Of a DNA stretch of 64,000 nt, positions 17,166 through 26,002 are shown one piece after another. The notes below the pieces were generated by a model. That model saw only the letters and a list, made by a program, of their open reading frames with translations. It had not been told where the DNA came from and made no database searches. The translations under genes and the position numbers were made by a program. Positions within the stretch are counted from its first letter, which is position 1; every line of letters starts with the position of its first letter. Origin of the DNA: Sphingomonas sp. Leaf230 (lineage in GTDB: Bacteria; Pseudomonadota; Alphaproteobacteria; Sphingomonadales; Sphingomonadaceae); contig NZ_LMKW01000012.1 of assembly GCF_001421745.1 (NCBI RefSeq), forward strand, positions 113,033-177,032, read 5' to 3'.

Positions 17166-18778
17166 CTATTCGCAACCCGATCCTTCCCGGCTTCAATCCG
17201 GACCCGTCGATCGTCCGCGTCGGCGACGATTACTACATCGCGACCTCGACCTTCGAATGGTACCCGGGCGTCCAGATCCACCAATCGCGCGATCTCGCGA
17301 ACTGGCGGCTGACAGCGCGGCCGCTCAACCGCGCGAGCCAGCTGGACATGCGCGGGAACCCGGACTCGTGCGGAGTATGGGCGCCGGACCTGACCCATGC
17401 GAACGGCCGGTTCCACCTAATCTACACCGACGTGAAGCGTTACGGCCAGACCACGATCGATGGTGCGCGGGGCGCGTCGCTGCGCGATTTCCACAATTAC
17501 TGGGTCACGGCGGAGCATATCGATGGGCCGTGGTCCGATCCCGTCCACCTCAACAGCAGTGGCTTCGACCCGGCGCTGTTCCATGACGATGACGGGCGGA
17601 GCTGGCTGCTCAACATGCTGTGGGACCACCGGCCGGGCGGGCGTCGGTTTGCCGGGATCGTGGCGCAGGAGATCGATCTCGCGACGGGCGACATGCTTGG
17701 CGACCGTCGCATGATCTTCGAGGGGACTTCGCTCGGCTTCACCGAGGGCCCGCACCTCTACAAGCAAGACGGCTGGTATCACCTGTTGGTCGCCGAGGGC
17801 GGCACAGAGCGCAATCATGCCGTCGTGATGGCACGGTCACGGTCGCTGTTCGGCCCGTACGAGGTACATCCGGATGGCCCGGTACTGACCGCGGCGGGCA
17901 AGCAGGGCATGCAGTTGCAGCGGACCGGGCACGGCGATCTGGTCGAGACACCGACCGGCGAAACCTGGATGGTGTATCTGTGCGGACGGCCGCTGCCCGT
18001 CAGTGATCGGTGCGTGCTGGGCCGCGAGACAGCGATCCAGCCTATGCGCTGGGGCGAGGACGGCTGGCTGCGGACGCTCGACGGCGACGCGAGTCCGGCG
18101 CTGATCGTGGAGGATAGTACGGCGTCGGCCGCTTCCGAACCGCGGCGTGACCGCAGCGTGTTCGATACCGCGACGTTGCCTGATGCCTTCCAGTGGCTGC
18201 GCACCCCGGATGCCGACCGGTTGTTCAGCCTGACCGCGCGGCCCGGTTTTCTGCGCCTCTACGGCCGCGAGACGATCGGCAGCCATTTCACGCAGTCGCT
18301 GGTCGCGCGCCGGCAGCAAGCGTTCGCTTACGCCGCCGAGACGCTCGTCACGTTCGAACCGCGCCATTTCCAGCAGGCGGCGGGGCTGGTCTGCTACTAT
18401 AATTCGACCAAGTTCCATTATCTGCACGTCACCGCCGACGACGATGGCCGGCGCGTGCTGCAGGTGCTGTCGGCGATACCGACTCCGCTCGGCAGCAGCG
18501 TGATCACCCATCCGATCGCGATCGACGCGGGACCGATCGGACTGCGGGTCGAGGTGGATCACGAAAGCCTTCGCTTCGGATACCGGTATGCGGGATCGAG
18601 CGCGTGGACCTGGCTCGCGGACCGGTTCGACGCGAGCATCCTGTCCGACGAGGCGACCCTGCCGGGCCTGCCCAACTTCACCGGCGCCTTTGTCGGGATG
18701 GCGTGCCAGGATATGTCGGGCGCAGGCGAACCGGCCGATTTCAGCTATTTCGAGTATGTCGAAGCCGGCGGCGACTGA
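17162..18778 (+). CDS. GH43 beta-xylosidase / arabinofuranosidase
   Basis: A 538-residue enzyme without a signal peptide, so cytoplasmic. The N-terminal five-bladed beta-propeller has the GH43 landmarks: NPILPGFNPDPSIVRVGDDY (general base Asp), VWAPDLTH, SSGFDPALFHDDDG (pKa-modulating Asp), and FTEGPHLYK (acid Glu). A C-terminal beta-sandwich of about 200 residues is typical of XynB-type beta-xylosidases of this length. It should cleave xylooligosaccharides taken up by the coupled MFS transporter. Translation overlaps the transporter stop by four bases. It is followed by a strong hairpin shared with the convergent LLM gene. Confidence 0.92.
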   Translation: MTIRNPILPGFNPDPSIVRVGDDYYIATSTFEWYPGVQIHQSRDLANWRLTARPLNRASQLDMRGNPDSCGVWAPDLTHANGRFHLIYTDVKRYGQTTIDGARGASLRDFHNYWVTAEHIDGPWSDPVHLNSSGFDPALFHDDDGRSWLLNMLWDHRPGGRRFAGIVAQEIDLATGDMLGDRRMIFEGTSLGFTEGPHLYKQDGWYHLLVAEGGTERNHAVVMARSRSLFGPYEVHPDGPVLTAAGKQGMQLQRTGHGDLVETPTGETWMVYLCGRPLPVSDRCVLGRETAIQPMRWGEDGWLRTLDGDASPALIVEDSTASAASEPRRDRSVFDTATLPDAFQWLRTPDADRLFSLTARPGFLRLYGRETIGSHFTQSLVARRQQAFAYAAETLVTFEPRHFQQAAGLVCYYNSTKFHYLHVTADDDGRRVLQVLSAIPTPLGSSVITHPIAIDAGPIGLRVEVDHESLRFGYRYAGSSAWTWLADRFDASILSDEATLPGLPNFTGAFVGMACQDMSGAGEPADFSYFEYVEAGGD

Positions 18779-18779
18779 G

Positions 18780-18814
18780 CGGACTGAACGCGGCGTTAAT
18801 CCCCGTTCAGTCCG
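18780..18814. terminator. Bidirectional terminator-like hairpin
   Basis: CGGACTGAACG and CGTTCAGTCCG form a perfect 11-bp stem with a 13-nt loop between the convergent GH43 and LLM oxidoreductase genes. There is no clear U-tract on either side, but position and stem quality fit a transcript end. Confidence 0.6.
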
Positions 18815-18831
18815 TGACCACTGGCCCAGCC

Positions 18832-19830
18832 TTATGCCGCGATCTTCAAGTCCTGCATCACGTCGGCGGTGATCGACAGGCTCCGCTTGCGTGCTTCGTG
18901 GTCGTAGATCGCGCTGGTCACCATGACCTCGTCGACGCCGGTCCGCTCGACGAACGCCGCGATGCCGCGCGCGACCTTGGCCGGGCTGCCGACCGCCGAG
19001 CATTGCAGCACGTGGTCGAGGATCTGGTTGCCCTGCGCGCCGAGCGACTCGCGGTAGCCGGCGAGGGGGGGCTTCATCTTGCCGGGGTTGCCGGTGCGGA
19101 GCGCGACGAACGACTGCTGCTGCGAGGTGGCGAGAAGTTCGGCCTCCGCATCGGTCTCGGCCGCGAACACGTTGAAGCCTGCCATGACGTGCGGCTTGGC
19201 GAGGCGTGCTGAGGGGCGGAAATCGCGGCGGTAGATTGCGAGCGCGGCATCGAGGGCGTCTGGCGCGAAGTGCGAGGCGAACGCGTAGGGCAGGCCGAGC
19301 GCTGCCGCCAGCTGTGCGCCGAACGTGCTGGAACCGAGGATCCACATCTCGACGTCCGCGCCTGCGCCCGGGGTCGCGACGATGCCGGTCTGGCCGTCGT
19401 TGGCGAAGTAGCTCTGGAGCTCCATCACGTCCTGCGGGAAGGCGTTGGCGTCGGTTTCGAGCGTGCGGCGCATCGCGCGCGCGACACGCTGGTCGGAACC
19501 GGGTGCGCGGCCGAGGCCGAGGTCGATGCGGCCGGGGAACAGCGCATCGAGCGTGCCGAACTGCTCGGCGATCGTCAGAGGCGCGTGATTGGGGAGCATG
19601 ATGCCGCCCGAGCCTACGCGGATCGTCTTGGTGGCGGCGGCTATGTGCGCGATCACGACGGCGGTCGCGGCCGATGCGATACCGGTCATGCCGTGGTGTT
19701 CGGCGACCCAATAGCGCTGGAACCCGACGCTCTCGGCGTGCCGCGCGAGGTCGGCCGCGTTGGCGAGCGATTGGGAGACGGTGCCGCCTTCGATGACGGG
19801 GACCAGATCGAGCAGGGAATAGCGTGTCAT
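18832..19830 (-). CDS. LLM-class flavin-dependent oxidoreductase
   Basis: A 332-residue luciferase-like monooxygenase (F420/FMN TIM-barrel superfamily). Landmarks are YSLLDLVPVIEGG at the start, RYWVAEHHGMTGIAS, IRVGSGGIMLPNHAPL and PGRIDLGLGRAPGSD, the last two lining the flavin site. It is single-domain and cytoplasmic. The ATG at 19828-19830 is used; an upstream frame runs into a repeat element and lacks coding character. The substrate is not known; many members of this MsnO8-like group are annotated only by superfamily. Confidence 0.85.
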   Translation of the reverse strand: MTRYSLLDLVPVIEGGTVSQSLANAADLARHAESVGFQRYWVAEHHGMTGIASAATAVVIAHIAAATKTIRVGSGGIMLPNHAPLTIAEQFGTLDALFPGRIDLGLGRAPGSDQRVARAMRRTLETDANAFPQDVMELQSYFANDGQTGIVATPGAGADVEMWILGSSTFGAQLAAALGLPYAFASHFAPDALDAALAIYRRDFRPSARLAKPHVMAGFNVFAAETDAEAELLATSQQQSFVALRTGNPGKMKPPLAGYRESLGAQGNQILDHVLQCSAVGSPAKVARGIAAFVERTGVDEVMVTSAIYDHEARKRSLSITADVMQDLKIAA

Positions 19831-19897
19831 GCGGCAGAGATAGGTACCGAACGGTAGCTTATCCAGTGTTTCGGCCGAATGGTTTGTTTGGCTTCGG

Positions 19898-20011
19898 CTC
19901 CCCTCCCTGGAAGGGAGGGGTTGGGGGTGGGTCGGGTTCCGCATGTTCGCAGGGTTGTGGCTCGATCGGGCCGACCCACCCCCGGCCCCACCCTTTCAGG
20001 GAGGGGGGAAG
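19898..20011. repeat. Family C palindromic element, copy 1
   Basis: Arms CTCCCCTCCCTGGAAGGGAG and CTTTCAGGGAGGGGGGAAG are complementary after small gaps. Inner arms TTGGGGGTGGGTCGG and CCGACCCACCCCCGG pair perfectly. It fills the gap between the LLM gene and the S8 protease stop. A second copy is at 53489. Confidence 0.85.
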
Positions 20012-20014
20012 AAG

Positions 20015-22336
20015 TCAGAAGCCCAGGCTGTACCGCATCGCCATGCCGTAGTCGTTGGGGAGCGCGGCGAAGTTGCCTGGGTCGCGGCGGAAGAACAGGT
20101 TGGTGTCGAGGCCGCCGCCGAACGCGGGAACCCCGTAGCGCATCTCGACATCGAGTTCGCGGCCTTGCGGGGCGAGGTTTACGCGTTGGGTGGTCCAGTC
20201 GGTGACAGTACCGCTTGTGTAGTCGAAATAGGTTGGCAGCCCGAGGTCGATGCCGCCGTGGGCTACGCGCAACGGTTGCGCGATGCGGAGGCCGAGCGTG
20301 TCGTGGGCGAACACGCCGTCCTTGCCGATGTCGGCGGCGAAGGCGTTGGTGCGGACGAGGCCGTCGCCGCTGAGACCGCCGCGTACGGCTGCTTGTGTCC
20401 AGCCCTGGCGCATCGAACCGCCGATGCTCCAGCCGCTCCCCGCATCGAACCGCGCCTTGGTGTCCACGAACCACGTTGCCGCGCGGGTCGCGCCGAGCGC
20501 CGCGTCGAAGCGCGCGCCGAGGACGGTGTCGCGCTCGTCCATCCGTGTGGCGGCGACCATTGTCGACAGCGCGCCGAAGCGTCGGTCCACGGCAAGCGAG
20601 ACGCGATTGTAGCCGGAGCGCTGCCAGCGGTCGCGCAGGCGGAGGTCGCTGTCACGTTGGGTGAGTACGTCGCCATTCTCGATTCCGGCGGTGAAGCCGA
20701 ACCCGCCAAAGCTCTGCCGCATCGCACTCGACGCTCGAATGGTGCTGTCGAAGCCCAGACCGCCGGGGTTGGCGATCAGGAAGGCGGGCTCGGACTGGCC
20801 GGAAAGCTGTGCACTGAGCGCGTTCGATCCTTGTGCGAAGCCGAAGCCGAACGACAGCGTGCTGCCGAGCTTCTGCGTCACCATCCCGGCGATCGCGCGC
20901 GCGCCGGTCGCGTCGGCGGTGGAGAGCGAGGTGCGATCGAGCGCGACGTCGCCGTTCGCGCGCGGCGCTAGCGTCATCGAGACGGTCATGTTGCCTTGCG
21001 CCAATGCGACCGTGCGGAACCGCGACTGCAGCGCGCCGCCGAGCGAGCGGTCCGGGCTGCGGCGGGCGATCGTCTTGGCGAGGTCGATCGCGAACGCGCG
21101 GCTGTAGCCGTCGAGGATTACCGCGCCGAGTTCGCCCTGGGTCGCGTCGCCCATCGGCGCGGACAGGCTGGCATTGCCGCTCGTAGAGACGACCGCTTTC
21201 GACCCCGCGATCGAGGTCGTGCCGAGCGGTTGGAACGCGCGCGTCAGGTCGAGCACGCCGTTGCCGTACACCGCGTCGACTCCGGGCGCGCCGACATCGC
21301 GTGCGCTGCGAAACAGGATGTCGACGATCTGCGCACCGGTAAGATTGGGGAAGGCCTGGGCCAGCAACGCGACCGCGCCAGAAATCTGCGGGGCGGCGAA
21401 CGATGTGCCCGACCAGAGGTAGGCGGTGTCGGTCGCGTCGGGCGCACGGACGCTTTCGCCGACTGCGGTGAGGAAGTGCGCGGCGCCGGTGCCTGCGCGG
21501 TCGCTAAAGGTGGAGATCCCGTCGCTCGCGCCGACCGAGCCGGCGATGATCACCTGGTTGCGGCTTTGCGCTTCGCCGGCGACGTTGGTGAAGGGGTCGG
21601 GATTGACCGAACCGTCATTGCCCGCCGCGATCACGACGACCAGCCCGGCAGCAGTCGCGCGGCCGATCGCGTCCTTCAGGCTTTGCGGCATCTCGGAGCC
21701 GCCTAGCGAGATGTTGACGACCTTCGCACCTGCCGTACGGGCCGCATCGAGCCCGCGCGTGATCGCGTCGGTACCGAACTTGCAGCCCGAATCCTCGTCG
21801 TCCTTGCTCGCGGTGGCGCAAGTACCGGGGCGGTCGGCGCGGAGGACGATTAGCGTCGCGTCGAATGCCACGCCGTGCGAGCCCGCGCCATTCCTTCGGC
21901 CCGCCAGAGTGAAGGCGACCGCGGTGCCGTGGCCGCCTTCGTCGTCGATCGAGCTATTGCCGGCGACGTCCTGCGAGGCGGACGAAACGCGGGTGCCGAA
22001 CTCCTGGCTTTGCAGGTCGATGCCGCTGTCGATCACGCCGACGCCGATCCCCCTGCCGGTCGCGCCGACATTGTACGCGGCCAGCGCGTTCATCGAGACC
22101 GCGCCGACGGTCGCGCGATATTCGGTGGTGTCGTTGCTTGACGGCGTGGGGGTGGGCGCGGGTGTCGGGCTAGGCGTTGGCGCTGGTGTCGGAAGCGGCG
22201 TCGGCGTCGGGGTGGAAACCGTGGGAGGGGCCGGCGTGCTGTTGATACCGCCGCCGCCGCCGCCTCCACAGGCGGCGAGCAGCAGGCCACTTGCCACCGC
22301 CGCCGTTCTCAGCAGCCCCGCCTTCGTGCCGCGCAT
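20015..22336 (-). CDS. S8 (subtilisin) protease lipoprotein, autotransporter-like
   Basis: A 773-residue protein. The signal ends in a lipobox (GLLLAAC, Cys23) followed by a run of glycines and a Pro/Thr-rich linker (about 35-67). The peptidase S8 domain has the full triad: Asp103 in GVIDSGID, His136 in GGHGTAVA, and Ser in WSGTSFAAPQISG. The C-terminal third (about 400-773) is Ser/Gly-rich with alternating beta pattern and ends MAMRYSLGF, like an autotransporter barrel. It is likely a surface or outer-membrane-tethered serine protease. The combination of lipobox and barrel is notable. Confidence 0.85.
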   Translation of the reverse strand: MRGTKAGLLRTAAVASGLLLAACGGGGGGGINSTPAPPTVSTPTPTPLPTPAPTPSPTPAPTPTPSSNDTTEYRATVGAVSMNALAAYNVGATGRGIGVGVIDSGIDLQSQEFGTRVSSASQDVAGNSSIDDEGGHGTAVAFTLAGRRNGAGSHGVAFDATLIVLRADRPGTCATASKDDEDSGCKFGTDAITRGLDAARTAGAKVVNISLGGSEMPQSLKDAIGRATAAGLVVVIAAGNDGSVNPDPFTNVAGEAQSRNQVIIAGSVGASDGISTFSDRAGTGAAHFLTAVGESVRAPDATDTAYLWSGTSFAAPQISGAVALLAQAFPNLTGAQIVDILFRSARDVGAPGVDAVYGNGVLDLTRAFQPLGTTSIAGSKAVVSTSGNASLSAPMGDATQGELGAVILDGYSRAFAIDLAKTIARRSPDRSLGGALQSRFRTVALAQGNMTVSMTLAPRANGDVALDRTSLSTADATGARAIAGMVTQKLGSTLSFGFGFAQGSNALSAQLSGQSEPAFLIANPGGLGFDSTIRASSAMRQSFGGFGFTAGIENGDVLTQRDSDLRLRDRWQRSGYNRVSLAVDRRFGALSTMVAATRMDERDTVLGARFDAALGATRAATWFVDTKARFDAGSGWSIGGSMRQGWTQAAVRGGLSGDGLVRTNAFAADIGKDGVFAHDTLGLRIAQPLRVAHGGIDLGLPTYFDYTSGTVTDWTTQRVNLAPQGRELDVEMRYGVPAFGGGLDTNLFFRRDPGNFAALPNDYGMAMRYSLGF

Positions 22337-22472
22337 TCATCCCGCCCTTTTGTGATTTTCCGTAACATACTGGAATGCAAAGCCTTACGCGATCGTAAAC
22401 ATCGGTCCTGAAGGTCGGCAGTGCCGCACTCCGCTTGTCGCCGCGCGCTGCGGTCCGTAGAGGTTCCGGCCG

Positions 22473-23150
22473 ATGCTTGCCCGCCTTGACCCCCGCCTCG
22501 ACCATGTCCGCAACTGGATCTTCGATCTCGACAACACGCTGTACCCGGCGAGCGCGGACCTGTTCGCGCAGGTCGACGCGCGGATGACCGGGTTCATCCA
22601 GGACCTGCTCGGGCTGGAGCATGACGAGGCGCGGCGCGTGCAGAAGGGGTATTTCCACAATCACGGCACGACGCTGTCGGGGTTGATGGCCGAGCATCAC
22701 GTCGATCCGCACGCGTTCCTGGCGCATGTCCACGACATCGAGATGGACGTGTTGGAGCATGACGCGCCGCTGGTCGCCGCGATCGCCAAGCTGCCGGGGC
22801 GGAAACTTGTCTTCACCAATGGCGACAAGCCCTATGCGCTCAAGATCCTCGACCGGCTCGGGCTCGGCGAGAGCTTCGAGGCGATCCACGATATCCACGC
22901 GATGAACCTGATGCCGAAGCCGCATGCCTCGGCCTATGCAGGGTTCTGCGCTGCGTTCGACATCGATCCGCGGGAGTCGCTGTTCGCCGACGACATGGCG
23001 CGCAACCTGACGCCGGCCAAGGCGATCGGGATGACCACCGTCTGGATCGACAACGGCTCCGAACAGTCGCCCGACACCGAGCGCGATCATATCGATTTTA
23101 CCGTGCCGGTGCTTGCGCCATGGCTCGAAACCATCCTGGAGACATCATGA
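22473..23150 (+). CDS. Pyrimidine 5'-nucleotidase-like HAD hydrolase
   Basis: A 225-residue HAD phosphatase. Motif I is WIFDLDNTLYPAS (nucleophile DxDxT) and motif II is VFTNGD. A late acidic motif IV is ESLFADDMARNL. The cap pattern with YFHNHGTTLSGL matches pyrimidine 5'-nucleotidase/SDT1-like proteins. It is cytoplasmic. Its stop overlaps the dapD start by four bases (ATGA), so it is the first gene of a coupled pair. The link to lysine synthesis is by position only. Confidence 0.87.
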   Translation: MLARLDPRLDHVRNWIFDLDNTLYPASADLFAQVDARMTGFIQDLLGLEHDEARRVQKGYFHNHGTTLSGLMAEHHVDPHAFLAHVHDIEMDVLEHDAPLVAAIAKLPGRKLVFTNGDKPYALKILDRLGLGESFEAIHDIHAMNLMPKPHASAYAGFCAAFDIDPRESLFADDMARNLTPAKAIGMTTVWIDNGSEQSPDTERDHIDFTVPVLAPWLETILETS

Positions 23151-23965
23151 CCTTGCAGACCATCATCGACGCCGCCTGGGATGACCGCGCGAACCTCGGG
23201 CTCGATACCAAGGGCGAAGTGCGCGACGCCGTCGAGTCCGCGCTGGCGATGCTGGACGCCGGGACCGCGCGCGTTGCCGAGCCGATCGCCGATGGCTGGC
23301 AGGTCAACCAGTGGTTAAAGAAGGCCGTGCTGCTCTCGTTCCGGCTCAACGACAACGTGGTGATCGACGGCGGTTCGGCGGGGTCCCCGGGGTTCGACAA
23401 GGTGCCGTCGAAGTTCTCGAGCTGGGGTGAGACCGAGTTCCGTACGGCTGGCATTCGCGTCGTTCCCGGTGCGGTCGCGCGGCGCGGGAGTTTCATCGCC
23501 AAGGGTGCGATCCTGATGCCGAGCTTCGTCAACATCGGCGCCTATGTCGGCGAGGGCACGATGGTCGACGCCTGGGCGACGGTCGGGTCGTGCGCGCAGA
23601 TCGGCAAGAACGTGCATCTGTCGGGTGGCGCCGGCATCGGCGGCGTGCTCGAGCCGTTGCAGGCGGATCCCGTCATCATCGGCGATGGCGCCTTCATCGG
23701 CGCGCGCGCGGAAGTGGCGGAGGGCGTCCGCGTAGGCGAGGGCGCGGTGCTGTCGATGGGCGTGTATTTGGGCGCCTCGACCAAGATCATCGACCGCGCG
23801 ACCGGCGAAGTGTTCAAGGGCGAAGTGCCGCCCTATTCCGTCGTCGTGCCGGGCTCGATCGGTGGCGGGGACGGCAAGCCGGCCTTGTACTGCGCGGTGA
23901 TCGTCAAGCGTGTCGATGCGCAAACTCGTTCCAAAACCTCGATCAACGACCTGCTGAGGGACTGA
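23147..23965 (+). CDS. dapD: 2,3,4,5-tetrahydropyridine-2,6-dicarboxylate N-succinyltransferase
   Basis: A 272-residue left-handed beta-helix (hexapeptide repeat) acyltransferase. It succinylates tetrahydrodipicolinate in the meso-diaminopimelate/lysine pathway, needed for peptidoglycan. Hexapeptide repeats run through the middle (VNIGAYVGEGTMVDAWATVG). SGGAGIGGVLEPLQADPVII and the C-terminal segment KPALYCAVIVKRVDAQTRSK are highly characteristic of DapD. The ATG at 23147 overlaps the stop of the HAD gene; an upstream in-frame codon at 23120 is not used. Length is normal. Confidence 0.96.
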   Translation: MTLQTIIDAAWDDRANLGLDTKGEVRDAVESALAMLDAGTARVAEPIADGWQVNQWLKKAVLLSFRLNDNVVIDGGSAGSPGFDKVPSKFSSWGETEFRTAGIRVVPGAVARRGSFIAKGAILMPSFVNIGAYVGEGTMVDAWATVGSCAQIGKNVHLSGGAGIGGVLEPLQADPVIIGDGAFIGARAEVAEGVRVGEGAVLSMGVYLGASTKIIDRATGEVFKGEVPPYSVVVPGSIGGGDGKPALYCAVIVKRVDAQTRSKTSINDLLRD

Positions 23966-24026
23966 TCGGGTCGACAACCGGATGGCCGCTGCCTATCCGG
24001 GACGAAACATACCGAGGAGATAGACT

Positions 24027-24998
24027 TTGACCGCTGCTGCCAGCCAGGTTCTCGACCGCGTACTCGTCCTCGAAATGGTCCGCGTGACCGAGGCGGCGGC
24101 GATCGCCGCCTCCACGCTCGTCGGGCGCGGTGACGAGAAGGCAGCGGATGCAGCGGCGGTCGAGGCGATGCGCGAGGCGCTCAACTCGCTGTACATGGAC
24201 GGCACCGTGGTGATTGGCGAGGGCGAGCGCGACGAAGCCCCGATGCTGTTCATCGGCGAGAAGGTCGGCTCGGCGATCGGCAAGGGCCCGAAGATCGACA
24301 TCGCGCTCGATCCGCTCGAAGGCACGACGATCTGCGCGACCGCGGGCCCGAACAGCCTCGCCGTGCTGGCGATCGCCGAGGAGGGCGGGCTGCTCAACGC
24401 GCCCGACGTCTACATGGACAAGATCGCGGTCGGGCCGGGCTATCCCGAGGGCATCATCGATCTCGACAAGACGCCGACCGAGAACATCAACGCGGTCGCC
24501 GCCGCCAAAGGCGTGCCGGCGCGCGACCTGATCGTGTGCGTGCTCGATCGGCCGCGTCACGAGGCGCTGATCGCGGAGCTGCGCCAGGTTGGGTGCGGGA
24601 TCATGCTGATCGGTGACGGCGACGTCGCCGGCGTGATCGCGACGTCCGATCCAGAGACCACGGTCGACGTGTATATGGGTTCGGGTGGTGCTCCCGAGGG
24701 CGTGCTGGCGTGTGCTGCACTGCGCTGCGTCGGCGGGCAGTTCAAGGGGCGGTTGCTGTTTCGCAACGACGACGAGCGCGGGCGTGCGGCGAAGTGGGGG
24801 ATTACGGATCTCGACAAGCAGTATGACCTTTCGGAACTGGCGAAGGGTGACTGCATCTTTGCGGCGACCGGGGTTACGGATGGGTCGTTGCTGGCGGGCG
24901 TGAAGCGGAAGAAGGGCAAGATGACGACGGAGAGCGTGGTGATGCGCGCGTCTTCGGGGACGGTGCGTTGGGTCAAGGGTGAGCATCGGACTGATTGA
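24027..24998 (+). CDS. glpX: Class II fructose-1,6-bisphosphatase
   Basis: A 323-residue metal-dependent sugar phosphatase of the GlpX family. It converts fructose 1,6-bisphosphate to fructose 6-phosphate in gluconeogenesis. The Li+-sensitive phosphatase motif is seen as DPLEGTT, with GEGERDEAPM supplying metal ligands. GAGGAGA at 14-20 of the preceding line (24014-24020) is ideally placed for a TTG start at 24027. It stands 61 bases after dapD on the same strand. Alphaproteobacteria of this kind often rely on GlpX instead of class I Fbp. Confidence 0.95.
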   Translation: MTAAASQVLDRVLVLEMVRVTEAAAIAASTLVGRGDEKAADAAAVEAMREALNSLYMDGTVVIGEGERDEAPMLFIGEKVGSAIGKGPKIDIALDPLEGTTICATAGPNSLAVLAIAEEGGLLNAPDVYMDKIAVGPGYPEGIIDLDKTPTENINAVAAAKGVPARDLIVCVLDRPRHEALIAELRQVGCGIMLIGDGDVAGVIATSDPETTVDVYMGSGGAPEGVLACAALRCVGGQFKGRLLFRNDDERGRAAKWGITDLDKQYDLSELAKGDCIFAATGVTDGSLLAGVKRKKGKMTTESVVMRASSGTVRWVKGEHRTD

Positions 24999-25008
24999 TC
25001 CCCCAATA

Positions 25009-25112
25009 CCACCCCGGCGAAGGCCGGGGCCCAATTGGAACGTCCGGAATAACTAAGCGTAACGCTCCGTTAGCGACGTTTCCCAATTGGGCCCCGGCCT
25101 TCGCCGGGGTGG
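25009..25112. repeat. Family A palindromic element, copy 2
   Basis: A 104-bp inverted repeat with CCACCCCGGCGAAGGCCGGG arms and CCCAATTGG inner arms around a variable core. It lies 11 bases after the glpX stop. Confidence 0.9.
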
Positions 25113-25143
25113 AGTGCTGGGTCAGGATGGTGAACCAAACCGC

Positions 25144-25199
25144 ATGTGTCCCCGCGAAGGCGGGGACACAGACTGGGCTCCCGCCTTCGCGGGAGAACA
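25144..25199. repeat. Family B palindromic element, copy 2
   Basis: TGTCCCCGCGAAGGCGGGGA and CTCCCGCCTTCGCGGGAGAACA arms around CAGACTGGG. It is placed 32 bases after a family A copy, upstream of the CPBP gene. Confidence 0.88.
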
Positions 25200-25218
25200 T
25201 GTTTAGGGAGGTACGCGC

Positions 25219-25950
25219 ATGATCCTTCCCAACGCCCTTCTCCTCGTCACGATCATGAGCCTCGTCTGGTTCCTCAAGGGCGACCTACTCGACTACCGCC
25301 GGATCAAGCGCCTCTCCGACACCGCCTCGCGCCAGAAGACCTACCGCCTGTGGATAGCCAAGGCCGCGATCGCCTTCGTCCTGCCGTCAGTGATCGGCCT
25401 AGCCTTGCTCGGCCGCCTCGACGCGCTCGTCACCGTGCCGCCCGAGTTCGACGCCCTCCGCACGCTCCTTCCCAGTTTCGAAGGCTACAGCCGCGTGGAA
25501 CTGCTCGGCATGATCGGCGGCAGCGCGCTTGGTGGCCTGATCATCGGCGCGGTGCTCGCGACGCGGCGTAACTGGCGTATTCTCAAGACGATCGGCAATG
25601 TCGGCTCGCTGCTCCCGCGCAACCGGCCGGAGATCGCGCATGCCGTCGCCATGTCGATCGCGGCGGGCATCTCCGAGGAGCTCGCTTTTCGCCTGTTCCT
25701 GCCGCTGCTGGTCGCGCTCGTCTCCGGCAGCGCGTTCGTCGCGTTCGGTGTCGCGGTCGCGGCGTTCGGCGCGATGCATCTGTATCAGGGGCGGGCGGGC
25801 GTGATCGCGACCACGCTGGTCGGCGCGCTGATGGCGGCGGTGTATCTGCTGACCGGCGAATTGTGGCTGGCGATGGTCCTGCACGCGCTGATCGATCTCA
25901 ATTCGCTGGTATTGCGCCCGATGCTGACCGGAGCGTGGCGCGCGGCTTGA
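25219..25950 (+). CDS. CPBP-family intramembrane metalloprotease
   Basis: A 243-residue membrane protein with about 6-7 hydrophobic segments. The CAAX protease/bacteriocin-processing (ABI) motifs are present: paired Glu in SIAAGISEELAFRLFLPL, His in AFGAMHLYQG and His/Asn in VLHALIDLNSL. Such enzymes cleave peptide bonds inside the inner membrane; the substrate is unknown. GGGAGG at 25206-25211 supports the start. It stands alone between repeats and the CocE gene. Confidence 0.87.
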   Translation: MILPNALLLVTIMSLVWFLKGDLLDYRRIKRLSDTASRQKTYRLWIAKAAIAFVLPSVIGLALLGRLDALVTVPPEFDALRTLLPSFEGYSRVELLGMIGGSALGGLIIGAVLATRRNWRILKTIGNVGSLLPRNRPEIAHAVAMSIAAGISEELAFRLFLPLLVALVSGSAFVAFGVAVAAFGAMHLYQGRAGVIATTLVGALMAAVYLLTGELWLAMVLHALIDLNSLVLRPMLTGAWRAA

Positions 25951-26002
25951 CTTCGCAGCCTTGGGTTCGTCCAATCAAGGCACGGTCCACGAAGGGAATT
26001 CC

